The notes under the pieces are model-generated. The model did not search any database. It saw only the letters and a list, made by a program, of their open reading frames with translations, and was not told the DNA's origin. Positions 24,871 through 33,448 of a stretch of 64,000 bases of DNA are shown piece by piece. The position numbers were made by a program, and so were the translations under genes. The DNA comes from DASUGC01 sp035606665. GTDB lineage: Bacteria > Acidobacteriota > Vicinamibacteria > Vicinamibacterales > SCN-69-37. Each line of letters opens with the position of its first letter. Position 1 is the first letter of the stretch. The stretch covers positions 62,001 through 126,000 of the forward strand of contig DATNEY010000009.1 of assembly GCA_035606665.1 (NCBI GenBank). Direction: 5' to 3'.

Positions 24871-26643
24871 ATGAGTACACTTCGTCAACCAACCGTGGCC
24901 TCGCCCATCGCACCCGCCCGCACGCGCATCGCGGCATACCAGATGGTCGAGTATCTCGAGCAGGTGGGCGTCGAAGTCGTCTTCGGGCTCTGTGGTCACA
25001 CCGTCATCGGGATGCTCGACGCGCTCGGCAAGAGCCGCGGCGTTCGCTTTGTCTCCACCCGCCACGAACAGATCGCCGCGCATGCGGCCGACGGCTACGC
25101 GCGCGTCACCGGTAAGCCGGGGGTGATGCTCTCGCACCTTGGTCCGGGCCTCACGAACGCCGCGACCGGCGTCGCCAACGCGGCGCTCGATTCGATTCCG
25201 ATGGTCGTGATCGCGGGTGACATCCAGTCGTACTTCTACGGCCGTCATCCGCACCAGGAAGTGAACCTCCATCAGGACGCCAGCCAGATGGAGATTTACC
25301 GGCCGTTCTGCAAGCGCGTGTATCGCGTGGACCGCGTCGAGGACCTGCCGAGGATTCTCGAACGCGCCTTCCACCTCTGCCAGTCCGGCCGGCCGGGTCC
25401 GGTACTGGTGGATGTGCCGATGGACATCTTTTCGGCCGACCTCCCGTCCAATTCGTTTCAGAAGACGCCGGCACCGATCGCCCGGCCGACGATCGACCCG
25501 GCCACGGCGAAGTCCATTGTTGACGCGCTGGCCAGGGCGCAGAGGCCGGTTCTGTACGCCGGAGGCGGCGTCCTTTCGTCGCGCGCTACCGCTGAACTGG
25601 CGGCCCTGGCCGAGGCTCTCGAGGTCCCTGTTGCCCACACGTTGATGGGCAAGGGCTGTCTGCACGAAAACCACCCGCTCCTGCTCGGGCAGACCGGATT
25701 CTGGGGCCTGCCGGTCTCGAACGACGCGTGCCGAAATGCCGATCTCATCGTCGCCGTCGGCACACGACTCGCCGAGGCCAATTCGAGCTCATGGGATCCG
25801 AAGTTCACTTTTGCGATTCCACCGACCCGCCTCATTCACATCGACGCCGATCCCGCCGAGATCGGCCGCAACTATCCGACCGAACTCGGCGTCGTCGCCG
25901 ACGCAAAGGCCGCGCTTGGCGTGCTGGTCGAAGCCGCGCGCGGCGTGAAGCACAACCACCGCGGGTCGCTTCGCGAAGACATCGCGCGTGGACGCGAGGA
26001 GTTCAGATCGAACTTCGATCACCAGTGGAAGTCGAACCAGTTCCCGATGCGGCCGGAGCGCATCCTGAGCGATCTGCGCCGGGCGCTTCCCGAGGACGGA
26101 TTTCTCGTGACCGACGTGGGCTGGAACAAGAACGGCGTCGCTCAGCAGTTCCCGATCACCGTTCCAGGCACGTTCATCACGCCGAGCGGCTTGGCGACGA
26201 TGGGTTTCGGCCCGGCGGCGGTGCTGGGCGTGAAGATGGCGCATCCGAATCGTGCCGCCGTTTCGCTCGTCGGTGACGGCGGCTTCAGCGCGAATCCGTC
26301 AGTCGTCGCGACGGCGATGGAAGCTGATCTGCCCGTCGTGTGGGTGATCATGGACAACGACGGCTTTGGCACCATCGCCGGCCTCGAGAACATGCACTAC
26401 GGCTGGAGCTTCGGCTGCCTCTTCGAGCGTCACGGCAAGCCGTACCACACGGACTACGCCGCCATGGCGCGATCGTTCGGCGCCAGAGGCGTGGCAATTC
26501 AGTCAGCCGATGAGTTGTACCCGGCGTTGGTGGAGGCGCTCGCCTCCAACTTGCCGACGGTGATTCAAGCGCCGATGGAGAATGCGCCGACGCCGACGCC
26601 GGGACACTGGGACATCAACAACGTCTACCGCGCGGGAGACTAA
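24871..26643 (+). CDS. ThDP-dependent enzyme, acetolactate-synthase-like (paralogue 2)
   Basis: ATG 24871, with CAGGAG ten bases upstream, gives a 590-residue protein. The frame is open far upstream, but that part is an out-of-frame shadow of the TonB gene. FGLCGHT replaces the usual GxPG loop, exactly parallel to FGQCGHT in paralogue 1. STRHEQIAAHAADGYAR holds the activating glutamate. GDGGFSANPSVVATAMEADL with the following MDNDGFGTI marks the ThDP pyrophosphate site, with ND in place of the NN pair. The shared odd loop argues for a common, non-ALS activity. rfbA starts 17 bases after its stop. Confidence 0.85.
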   Translation: MSTLRQPTVASPIAPARTRIAAYQMVEYLEQVGVEVVFGLCGHTVIGMLDALGKSRGVRFVSTRHEQIAAHAADGYARVTGKPGVMLSHLGPGLTNAATGVANAALDSIPMVVIAGDIQSYFYGRHPHQEVNLHQDASQMEIYRPFCKRVYRVDRVEDLPRILERAFHLCQSGRPGPVLVDVPMDIFSADLPSNSFQKTPAPIARPTIDPATAKSIVDALARAQRPVLYAGGGVLSSRATAELAALAEALEVPVAHTLMGKGCLHENHPLLLGQTGFWGLPVSNDACRNADLIVAVGTRLAEANSSSWDPKFTFAIPPTRLIHIDADPAEIGRNYPTELGVVADAKAALGVLVEAARGVKHNHRGSLREDIARGREEFRSNFDHQWKSNQFPMRPERILSDLRRALPEDGFLVTDVGWNKNGVAQQFPITVPGTFITPSGLATMGFGPAAVLGVKMAHPNRAAVSLVGDGGFSANPSVVATAMEADLPVVWVIMDNDGFGTIAGLENMHYGWSFGCLFERHGKPYHTDYAAMARSFGARGVAIQSADELYPALVEALASNLPTVIQAPMENAPTPTPGHWDINNVYRAGD

Positions 26644-26660
26644 GAGTAGAATTGCGGGCT

Positions 26661-27533
26661 GTGAAAGGCCTGATACTCGCCGGTGGATCCGGCTCGCGTC
26701 TCTATCCGACAACGAAGGTTGTTTCGAAGCAGCTCCTGCCGGTCTACGACAAGCCGCTCATCTATTACCCGCTGACGACGCTGATGCTGGCGGGGATCAA
26801 GGACATCCTCATCATCTCGACGCCGGAAGACACGCCACGTTTCGAGCAGCTGCTCGGAGACGGCGGCATGTGGGGGCTGCGGCTCAAGTACGCGGTCCAA
26901 CCGCATCCGGGCGGGCTCGCGCAGGCCTTCATCATCGGCCGGTCGTTCATCGGCGGCGATCCGTCTTGCCTCGTTCTCGGCGACAACATCTTCTACGGAC
27001 AGGATCTGGCAGCCAGGCTGCAGCGTGCGGCGGCGAAGACGGATGGCGCCACCGTGTTCGCCTATCCGGTCCACGATCCGGAACGCTACGGCGTCGTCGA
27101 GTTCGCGGCTGACGGCCGTGCGATGAGTCTCGAAGAGAAGCCGAAGCAGCCGAAGTCGCGTTACGCGGTCACGGGCCTCTACTTCTACGACAACCAGGTC
27201 GCGGAGATCGCGGCGTCGCTGAAGCCGTCTCCGCGAGGCGAGCTCGAGATCACCGACGTGAACCGCCGCTATCTCGAGCAGGGTCAGCTTGATGTCGTGA
27301 CACTCGGCCGCGGATACGCTTGGCTCGACACGGGCACGCACGAGTCACTGCTCGAGGCGTCGCAGTTCATCTCCGTCATCGAGGGCCGGCAGGGATTCAA
27401 GATCGCGTGCCCTGAAGAGATCGCCTACCGCATGGGCTACATCGACGCGCGCGAGCTCGAAGAGCTCGCGAAGCCGCTTGCGAAGAACGCGTACGGGGCG
27501 TACCTGATGCAGATTCTCTCGGCACGGCCGTAG
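26661..27533 (+). CDS. rfbA: Glucose-1-phosphate thymidylyltransferase
   Basis: GTG 26661 gives the typical start MKGLILAGGSGSRLYPTT; a TTG nine bases earlier is also possible. The 290-residue protein contains the nucleotidyltransferase P-loop-like LAGGSGSRL, the substrate-binding VVSKQLLPVYDKPLIYYPL and QPHPGGLAQAF, the metal Asp in VLGDNIFYGQDL, and EEKPKQPKSRYAVTGLYFYD. It makes dTDP-glucose from dTTP and glucose-1-phosphate, the first step toward dTDP-rhamnose and other deoxysugars for cell-surface glycans. The usual partners rfbB, rfbC and rfbD are not adjacent. It may be co-transcribed with the upstream ThDP gene by position only. Confidence 0.93.
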   Translation: MKGLILAGGSGSRLYPTTKVVSKQLLPVYDKPLIYYPLTTLMLAGIKDILIISTPEDTPRFEQLLGDGGMWGLRLKYAVQPHPGGLAQAFIIGRSFIGGDPSCLVLGDNIFYGQDLAARLQRAAAKTDGATVFAYPVHDPERYGVVEFAADGRAMSLEEKPKQPKSRYAVTGLYFYDNQVAEIAASLKPSPRGELEITDVNRRYLEQGQLDVVTLGRGYAWLDTGTHESLLEASQFISVIEGRQGFKIACPEEIAYRMGYIDARELEELAKPLAKNAYGAYLMQILSARP

Positions 27534-27535
27534 TT

Positions 27536-27569
27536 GAAGGAAGCCGGGTCTTCGGAGCCGGCCTCCTTC
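27536..27569. terminator. Bidirectional hairpin between rfbA and M13 peptidase
   Basis: Stem of 11 of 12 pairs: GAAGGAAGCCGG (27536-27547) with CCGGCCTCCTTC (27558-27569). It lies between two convergent genes, so it could terminate both. It belongs to the GGCCGGG hairpin class also seen at 29657 and 63516. Confidence 0.65.
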
Positions 27570-27598
27570 GCCTTCAAATCAAACGCGGCCATCTCTCA

Positions 27599-29635
27599 TC
27601 ACCAGATCTTGACGCGCTTCTCCGGCGCGACGAAGAGCTTGTCGCCCTGCTTCACGCCGAACGCCGCGTAGAACTCCGGAATGTTGCCGAGCGGGCCGTT
27701 GGCGCGGAATTCGGCCCACGCGTGCGGATCGGCCAGCACCTGGCGGCGCAGATACTCCTCGCGCGCCTTCGCGCGCCAGGCCTGTGCCCAGCCCATGAAG
27801 AAACGCTGATCGCCCGTGAGGCCGTCGAGCACTGGCGCGGTCCTGCCCGCGAGCGAGATCTTGTACGCCTTGTAGGCGATCGACAGGCCGCCGAGGTCAC
27901 CGATGTTCTCGCCGAGCGTCAGCTGGCCGTTCACGTTCATCCCCGGCAGCGGACTGAACGCGTTGAATTGATCGATCAGCAGCGTCGCGCGCTTCTGGAA
28001 TTCCGTCTCGTCTTCGGGCTTCCACCAGTCGCGCAGCTTGCCGTCGCCGTCGAACCGCCGGCCCTGATCGTCGAAGCCGTGGCCGATTTCGTGACCGATC
28101 ACCGCGCCAATCGCTCCATAGTTCACCGCATCGTCTGCGGTGAGATCGAAAAACGGCGGCTGGAGCACCGCCGCGGGGAAGACGATCTCGTTCTTGACCG
28201 GGTTGTAGTACGCATTCACGGTCTGCGGTGTCATCAGCCATTCGTCGCGATTGACGGGCTTGCCGAGCTTGCCGACCTGATACTCGGTCTCGATCGTGTT
28301 CGAGCGCTCGACGTTACCGACGAGGTCGTCGGCCTTGACCTGCAGCTTCGAGTAGTCGCGCCACTTCGGCGGATAGCCAATCTTCGGTGAGAACTTCGCG
28401 AGTTTCGCCAGGGCCTCCTGGCGGGTCGCCGGAGACATCCACTCGAGCGTGCTGATCGACTGGCGGTAGGCGTCGATCAAGTTCGCGATCATCTTCTCCA
28501 TCCGCACCTTGGAGGCGGCGGGGAAGTGTTTTCCGACGTAGAGCTGACCCAGCGCTTCGCCCATCGATCCGTTCACGAGCTGCACGCCGCGCTTGTACCG
28601 CGCGCGCTGCTCCTGCTGGCCGCTGAGCGTCTTGAAGAAGAACTCGAACCGTGCGTCCACGAACGGCTTGCTGAGGAACGGCGAATGAAGCGTGATCAGC
28701 TGCGCGGCCATCCACGCCTTCCACGTCGAGAGCGGCGTCTTCGGCACCATTTCGGCGAAGCCTTTGAAGAAGGACGGCTGCGCGATGACCCAGTCGGTCG
28801 CCTTGTCGATGCCCTGCGGCTTTGCCCACGCCGCCCAGTCGAAGCCTGGGAAGTCGGACACGACTTTCGACACCGCCATCTTGTTGTAGGTCTTCACCGC
28901 GTCGCGGCTCTCGACCTGCGTCCACTGGATCTTCGCGAGCTCCGTCTCGAGATCCATGACCGCCCTGGCGTCTTCCGCGGCGCGCGGACGTCCGGCCAGT
29001 GTGAAGATCTTCGTCAGGTAGTCGACGTACTTGGTCCTGATCTCCGCGAACTTCGCGTCGTCCTTGAGGTAGTAGTCACGATCCGGCAGCGCCGTGCCGC
29101 CCTGGCCGAGGTACATCGCGACCTGCGTCGGATCGCCGGCATCGGCTTCGATGAAGCCGCCAACCGGGCCGGGCAGACCCATGTTGGATAACCGCCCGAC
29201 GACTTCGGCGAACTGCTGCGGGCTTGAGATCGCGTCGATCTCGGCGAGACGCGGCTTCAGCGGCGAGGCGCCGAGCTCGTTCAGCTTCGTTTCGTTCATG
29301 AAGCTCGCGTAGAAATCGCCGACCTGCTGCGCCGTGCTGCCGGGCTTCTTGTTCGGCTGGCCCGCGAGCTCCTCGATGAGTGCGTACAGATGCGCTTCCG
29401 CGCGCTCGTCTAATTGAACGAACGTCCCGTACGCCGGGCGATCGGCGGGAATCTCGGTCTTGGTGAGCCACGCGCCATTCACATGGCGGAAGAGGTCGTC
29501 CTGCGGCCTGACTGACTTGTCGAAACCCGCGGGATCGAGTCCGGACTTGAGCGGAGCCTGCTGGGCAACAACAGCGCCCCCGGCCACGGCGCCGACGGCG
29601 AGAGCCGCCGCGGTGAGTGCGGCACGAACGGTCAT
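27599..29635 (-). CDS. M13-family zinc metallopeptidase (neprilysin/PepO-like) 1
   Basis: The 678-residue protein has a signal peptide (MTVRAALTAAALAVGAVAGGAVVAQQ). The M13 N-domain opens with DKSVRPQDDLFRHVNGAWL. The catalytic site is VIGHEIGHGFDDQG at about residue 512 (HExxH), with ENIGDLGG supplying the third zinc ligand Glu downstream, and the C-terminal VAPEKRVKIW is close to the family's usual CxVW end. It should cleave short peptides outside the cytoplasm. A second M13 gene lies upstream at 30330, with the DUF4920 gene between them; all three face the same way. Confidence 0.93.
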   Translation of the reverse strand: MTVRAALTAAALAVGAVAGGAVVAQQAPLKSGLDPAGFDKSVRPQDDLFRHVNGAWLTKTEIPADRPAYGTFVQLDERAEAHLYALIEELAGQPNKKPGSTAQQVGDFYASFMNETKLNELGASPLKPRLAEIDAISSPQQFAEVVGRLSNMGLPGPVGGFIEADAGDPTQVAMYLGQGGTALPDRDYYLKDDAKFAEIRTKYVDYLTKIFTLAGRPRAAEDARAVMDLETELAKIQWTQVESRDAVKTYNKMAVSKVVSDFPGFDWAAWAKPQGIDKATDWVIAQPSFFKGFAEMVPKTPLSTWKAWMAAQLITLHSPFLSKPFVDARFEFFFKTLSGQQEQRARYKRGVQLVNGSMGEALGQLYVGKHFPAASKVRMEKMIANLIDAYRQSISTLEWMSPATRQEALAKLAKFSPKIGYPPKWRDYSKLQVKADDLVGNVERSNTIETEYQVGKLGKPVNRDEWLMTPQTVNAYYNPVKNEIVFPAAVLQPPFFDLTADDAVNYGAIGAVIGHEIGHGFDDQGRRFDGDGKLRDWWKPEDETEFQKRATLLIDQFNAFSPLPGMNVNGQLTLGENIGDLGGLSIAYKAYKISLAGRTAPVLDGLTGDQRFFMGWAQAWRAKAREEYLRRQVLADPHAWAEFRANGPLGNIPEFYAAFGVKQGDKLFVAPEKRVKIW

Positions 29636-29656
29636 GAAGGTCTCCTCAAATAAAGG

Positions 29657-29680
29657 AGGCCGAGTCTTTAGACCCGGCCT
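29657..29680 (-). terminator. Hairpin between DUF4920 gene and M13 peptidase 1
   Basis: AGGCCGAGTCT (29657-29667) pairs with AGACCCGGCCT (29670-29680), 10 of 11. It lies downstream of the minus-strand DUF4920 gene and 21 bases before the M13 start. It is of the same GGCCGGG class as the hairpin at 27536. Confidence 0.55.
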
Positions 29681-29713
29681 GTTTCCTTAGACGAGTTTTT
29701 CTGGCGAAGGTGG

Positions 29714-30193
29714 CTATTTGACGACGGCGCCGGTGGCCTTGAGTTGGTATTTCTTCCCAAAGTCCTCGCCTGCCTTCGCGTGGCCGGCATGCTCGGCCGC
29801 CGCTTCCTTTGCTTCCTTGTCGCCGGCGGCGATCTTTTCGAACACGCCTTCAGCCGACGCTTCCTTCCCCTTCGCGGCAAGCGGGAAGACGATGCCGGCG
29901 TCGTGATCGACCTTCAGCCGCACGGTGTTTTCCGCGCCGGCCTTCTCGCCGAGCGCCATCCAGCAGCCCATCTCCTCGCAGACGGCGGTGACGACGCCAT
30001 CGATGCGGATGGTCTTGCCCACGAACTTCTCCGGTGTCTCGTAGAGCGCCTTGATTGAGGTGGAGTCCTTGAGCGACACACCCTTCCCGAACTTCTCATC
30101 ATCATTATTTGGACGAGCGGGTGTCGCCGACACCACAACCACGGCCAGCGCACTCAGAACCGCCACGCGGCCCAATCCCATCAACATCTTCAT
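29714..30193 (-). CDS. DUF4920-family exported protein
   Basis: ATG 30193 opens a signal peptide (MKMLMGLGRVAVLSALAVVVVSA). The frame stays open far upstream, but that part overlaps the M13 gene in another frame and is not credible. The 159-residue product has the DUF4920 core: GKTIRIDGVVTAVCEEMGCWMAL, then VRLKVDHDAGIVFPLAAKG and GVFEKI. The CEEMGCWM pair of cysteines is a family hallmark and may bind metal or a cofactor. Function is unknown; an OB-like fold has been proposed for relatives. The C-terminal half is Ala/Lys/Glu-rich and helical. It lies between two M13 peptidases transcribed the same way. Confidence 0.75.
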   Translation of the reverse strand: MKMLMGLGRVAVLSALAVVVVSATPARPNNDDEKFGKGVSLKDSTSIKALYETPEKFVGKTIRIDGVVTAVCEEMGCWMALGEKAGAENTVRLKVDHDAGIVFPLAAKGKEASAEGVFEKIAAGDKEAKEAAAEHAGHAKAGEDFGKKYQLKATGAVVK

Positions 30194-30329
30194 TACGGTC
30201 ACCTCAGCAACGATTCTAGCTGGTCCCAGCGCCCAGCGCGCAGCGTGCAGAGCTCGTCCCGTGTTCAGCGTCCGTCGGGCGGACTTCGGACTCCGAACGA
30301 ACTCTGGACGATGAACCCCGGACCTTGGA

Positions 30330-32318
30330 CTAGAAGATCCGCGCCCTTTTCTCGGGTGCGATAAAGAGCTTGTCCTTGCTGGTGATATCGAATGCGCGGT
30401 AGAACGCGTCGAGGTGGCCGACCGTGCCATTGGCCCGGTAGTCAGCCGGCGCGTAGCGGCTGAAGAGCAGGAGCTGCCGGCGGTACTCGGGCCGCTCCTT
30501 GGTCCGCCAGATGCGCGCCCAGCCGAGAAAGAAGCGCTGGTCGCCCGTAAGGCCGTCGATGACCGGTGCGGCTTTGCCGGCAATGGACAATTGATAGGCG
30601 CGATAGGCGACCGAGAGGCCGCCGAGATCGCCCAGGCTCTCCGCGATCGCGAGGGTGCCGTTGACACGCTGGCCGTCGATCGGTGGATACCGCCGGAGAT
30701 CGTCCAGCAGGATGTTGGCGCGGGCGATGAACTCACGCTCGTCCTGGGTGCGCCACCAGTCGCGGGTGGCGCCCAGCCCGTCGTAGTACCGGCCGGTGCC
30801 ATCGAGACCGTGCATGATCTCGTGGCCGATGACCGCGCCAATCGCGCCAAAATTCGCCGCCTCGTCTGCATTCGGATCGAAGTACGGTGGCTGGAGGATC
30901 GCCGCCGGCAGCATGATCTCGTTCTGCGCGGGCACGTAGTACGCGTTCACACTTTGTGGCCCTGTGATCATCCACTCGCCACGCTCTTCCGGCCGGGCCA
31001 TGCGCGCCATGCGCCGCATGTTGTCGAACGCCTGCGCGCGCATGAGGTTGCCGAAGAGATCGTCCGGTTTGATCTCGAGCCCGCGATAGTCACGCCAGAC
31101 GTCGGGATAACCAACGCGCGTCTTGAGCATCTGCAGCTTTGCCTGCGCTTCACCTCGCGCGCCGCCGCTCATCCATTCGGCGTCCGCGATCGCCTGCCGG
31201 TACGCGCGCACGACGTGTTCCACGATGCGTTCGACGCGCGTGCGCGACGTCCGCGGAAAGTGCCGCGCGGCATATGACTTGCCAACAGTGTCGCCGAGCA
31301 TTCGGTTCACGAGGCCGACCGCCCGCTTCCACCGCACGATCGGCTTCGCCTGGCCGGTCAAGTACGTGCCGAAGAAGTCGAAGCGCGCGTCGTTCAGCGC
31401 GTGGTTCGCGTACGTGGACAGCGCGGTGATGTACCGGCCGGCCAGCCACGCGCGCCAGGTCGATAGCGGCCGCACCGGCACGAGCGCCGCGAACGTCTTG
31501 AAGAATGACGGCTGCATGACGACCACACCGGCGAGCCGATCGAGGCCCTGCGGCCGTCCCCACGCGCCCCAGTCGAAACCGGGAAACGCGGCCGTCATCT
31601 GCGACAGGCTCATCGGCTGCGTATTCGTGCTCTGGCCGCCCGTGGCGTTTGGCGCGAGATGCGCGGACGCCAGCTCGACCTCGACCGCGAGGACGGCCGC
31701 GGCATCACCTGTCGGGTTCTCCCGGCCAACGATCGTGAACACGCGCTCGAGGTATTTGCGGTACTCGCCTCGAATCCCCCGGGAGACATCGTCGTTCTGG
31801 AGATACCGATCGCGGTCGAGCAGGAGGCCGCCCTGCGCGACGTGCACGATCCGGTCTTCTGGATGATGCGGATCCTGGCCGACGCTGCCGGAGAACGGCC
31901 CCGAGGTCGTCGCGGCGGAGAGGCGGCCGGCGCGATCGGCGAGCGCCCTCGTCGAGTCGATGGCGTCGATGGCCGTGAGCTCGGGCAGGAGGGGCGAGAT
32001 GCCGCGCGCTTCAATCGCGGCCTCGTTCATCATGCTCGCGTAGAGATCCGCAACCTGCTGCGCCGGCGATCCCGGCCGCCTGTCGCCGGACGCCGCTATC
32101 TCCTCGATGACGGCGCGAATGGCCTCGTTGGATTTCTCGACGAGCTCCGTCGCGGCCGTATGCGAGACCCGATCGTCGGGCATCGGCGTCGTGTCCAGCC
32201 ATCGGCCGTTCACATATCCATAAAGGTCGTCCTGCGGCCGGACAGAGGCATCGAAGTCGGACACGTCGAACCCAGACTTTGCCGGAGGCAGCTGGGCCGA
32301 ACGTGCGCCCGCCGACAA
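30330..32318 (-). CDS. M13-family zinc metallopeptidase 2, 5' end apparently damaged
   Basis: The 662 codons counted from TTG 32318 include FDASVRPQDDLYGYVNGRWL, the zinc motif VIGHEIMHGLDGTG, the third-ligand motif AESLGDLGG and the C-terminal IAPEKRARIF. It is a paralogue of the gene at 27599. In-frame codons just upstream of TTG (32319-32351) read ALCVSSLVLVA, and with the codons after TTG (LSAGARSAQ) form a signal peptide. No ATG, GTG or TTG precedes that hydrophobic run before the next in-frame stop near 32457. Only a rare CTG (32367-32369) is available, overlapping the tcmP stop. The natural start was probably lost when the TcmP/DUF5131 insert arrived, so expression or export may be impaired. 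Confidence 0.8.
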   Translation of the reverse strand: MSAGARSAQLPPAKSGFDVSDFDASVRPQDDLYGYVNGRWLDTTPMPDDRVSHTAATELVEKSNEAIRAVIEEIAASGDRRPGSPAQQVADLYASMMNEAAIEARGISPLLPELTAIDAIDSTRALADRAGRLSAATTSGPFSGSVGQDPHHPEDRIVHVAQGGLLLDRDRYLQNDDVSRGIRGEYRKYLERVFTIVGRENPTGDAAAVLAVEVELASAHLAPNATGGQSTNTQPMSLSQMTAAFPGFDWGAWGRPQGLDRLAGVVVMQPSFFKTFAALVPVRPLSTWRAWLAGRYITALSTYANHALNDARFDFFGTYLTGQAKPIVRWKRAVGLVNRMLGDTVGKSYAARHFPRTSRTRVERIVEHVVRAYRQAIADAEWMSGGARGEAQAKLQMLKTRVGYPDVWRDYRGLEIKPDDLFGNLMRAQAFDNMRRMARMARPEERGEWMITGPQSVNAYYVPAQNEIMLPAAILQPPYFDPNADEAANFGAIGAVIGHEIMHGLDGTGRYYDGLGATRDWWRTQDEREFIARANILLDDLRRYPPIDGQRVNGTLAIAESLGDLGGLSVAYRAYQLSIAGKAAPVIDGLTGDQRFFLGWARIWRTKERPEYRRQLLLFSRYAPADYRANGTVGHLDAFYRAFDITSKDKLFIAPEKRARIF

Positions 32319-32365
32319 GGCAACAAGGACCAGGCTAGAAACGCAAAGAGCGCTCTGGGAATAGC

Positions 32366-33448
32366 TCAGAACAGTCTCCCCATCCTCCGCAGAATGGGCC
32401 GAGGCGATCGGAATCCATCGACTTGTGGAACGGAGAATGCAAACGAGAAGTCGTTACTCAGCTTCTTGATCACTGGCGCGGCATGTTGCCGCTTGACCCC
32501 GTGCCTGAAGACCATCAACAAAACACCACGTTCGTCGGTAATGGCGCCTTCACGAACGCCCCGCTCCAGCTCCTCTTCGAAGGCCGCGACTTTGGTGGGA
32601 CGCAGCAGGGACATCTGGAAGTTGTTGCGGTCGATGTCAAAATCCGCTTCACCGTTCAGCTCGTCTTTCTTCCATGCCACTTGTAGGAACTTCTCAATTC
32701 CGAGTGGACTTGAGGATCCAAACACGATTCCGTAGACATTGGAGCCCTTCTTGATAGAGAACGGAGCGAGGAAATAGGTCAGTGACGCAGGCACCAAGCT
32801 CCTGTAGTAATCCAGAACAGCCCGGTGCACGTGATAATGGTCATTCGGCCGCAGAATCTTCTGCTTGATCGCTGGATGATCGTGAAATCTGTTCAGAATC
32901 GATGACGATATGAAAAACAGGAAGTCGCACGAGGGGTAGTCGACAAGAGACTGGAACCGATCGTCTGCAACCTGTCCGACGCCGAATTGATCTATGAGGA
33001 TGAGTTTTGCGACGTTGGGCCTCTTCAGCACCTTGCTTGCATCGGACAGAGCCACTGAGAACTCTGCTGCTCGGACGTCTAGATTGACGCCCTCGGGCAC
33101 CGTCGCCGTCCCAAGGTTCTCCTTCAGTCGCAAGGTGGCTTCTGGATCGGCATCACTTAGGTGGAGGTGCGTGGCGACGCTCGCCCATCCCTTGTAGCGC
33201 CTCGCGGCCGTGTTGAGCTGGCGAACTAGACGGAGGGGACTCCCGGGTCGTCCCTTCGAGTCCGCTCCAGGCCCAGAAAAGAAGTCGTAGATATGGATCT
33301 CAGCCCAGCGCGAATCCGCCTTCGCCAGGAACACCGGCAGCCACTCGCGTGTGTACAGTTCAAAGATATCGAGTTTGGTGAGAGTGCCCTCGTCGAATGG
33401 TTTGTCGTGGAAACCAGCGGAGGACATCCACGTCTTACGCGCGAACAC
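32366..33448 (-). CDS. tcmP: Three-Cys-motif partner protein TcmP
   Basis: The 360-residue protein has the TcmP signatures in order: GTLTKLDIFELYTREWLPVF near residue 21, YDFFSGPG (54-61), and LILIDQFGVGQV near residue 148 in place of the usual DPFG. The family resembles a methyltransferase or nuclease-like fold and is found next to DUF5131 three-Cys proteins; its activity is unknown and a defence or phage-linked role is only suspected. GTG 33448 overlaps the upstream gene by 14 bases. ATG 33427, just after that gene's stop, is an alternative that would begin MSSAGFHDKPFD. Base composition is clearly lower in G+C than in the flanks. Confidence 0.8.
   Translation of the reverse strand: MFARKTWMSSAGFHDKPFDEGTLTKLDIFELYTREWLPVFLAKADSRWAEIHIYDFFSGPGADSKGRPGSPLRLVRQLNTAARRYKGWASVATHLHLSDADPEATLRLKENLGTATVPEGVNLDVRAAEFSVALSDASKVLKRPNVAKLILIDQFGVGQVADDRFQSLVDYPSCDFLFFISSSILNRFHDHPAIKQKILRPNDHYHVHRAVLDYYRSLVPASLTYFLAPFSIKKGSNVYGIVFGSSSPLGIEKFLQVAWKKDELNGEADFDIDRNNFQMSLLRPTKVAAFEEELERGVREGAITDERGVLLMVFRHGVKRQHAAPVIKKLSNDFSFAFSVPQVDGFRSPRPILRRMGRLF

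Noticed and set aside
30194..30871. Upstream extension of the DUF4920 gene
   Set aside because: It overlaps the M13 gene in another frame and would bury the clear signal peptide that starts at 30193.
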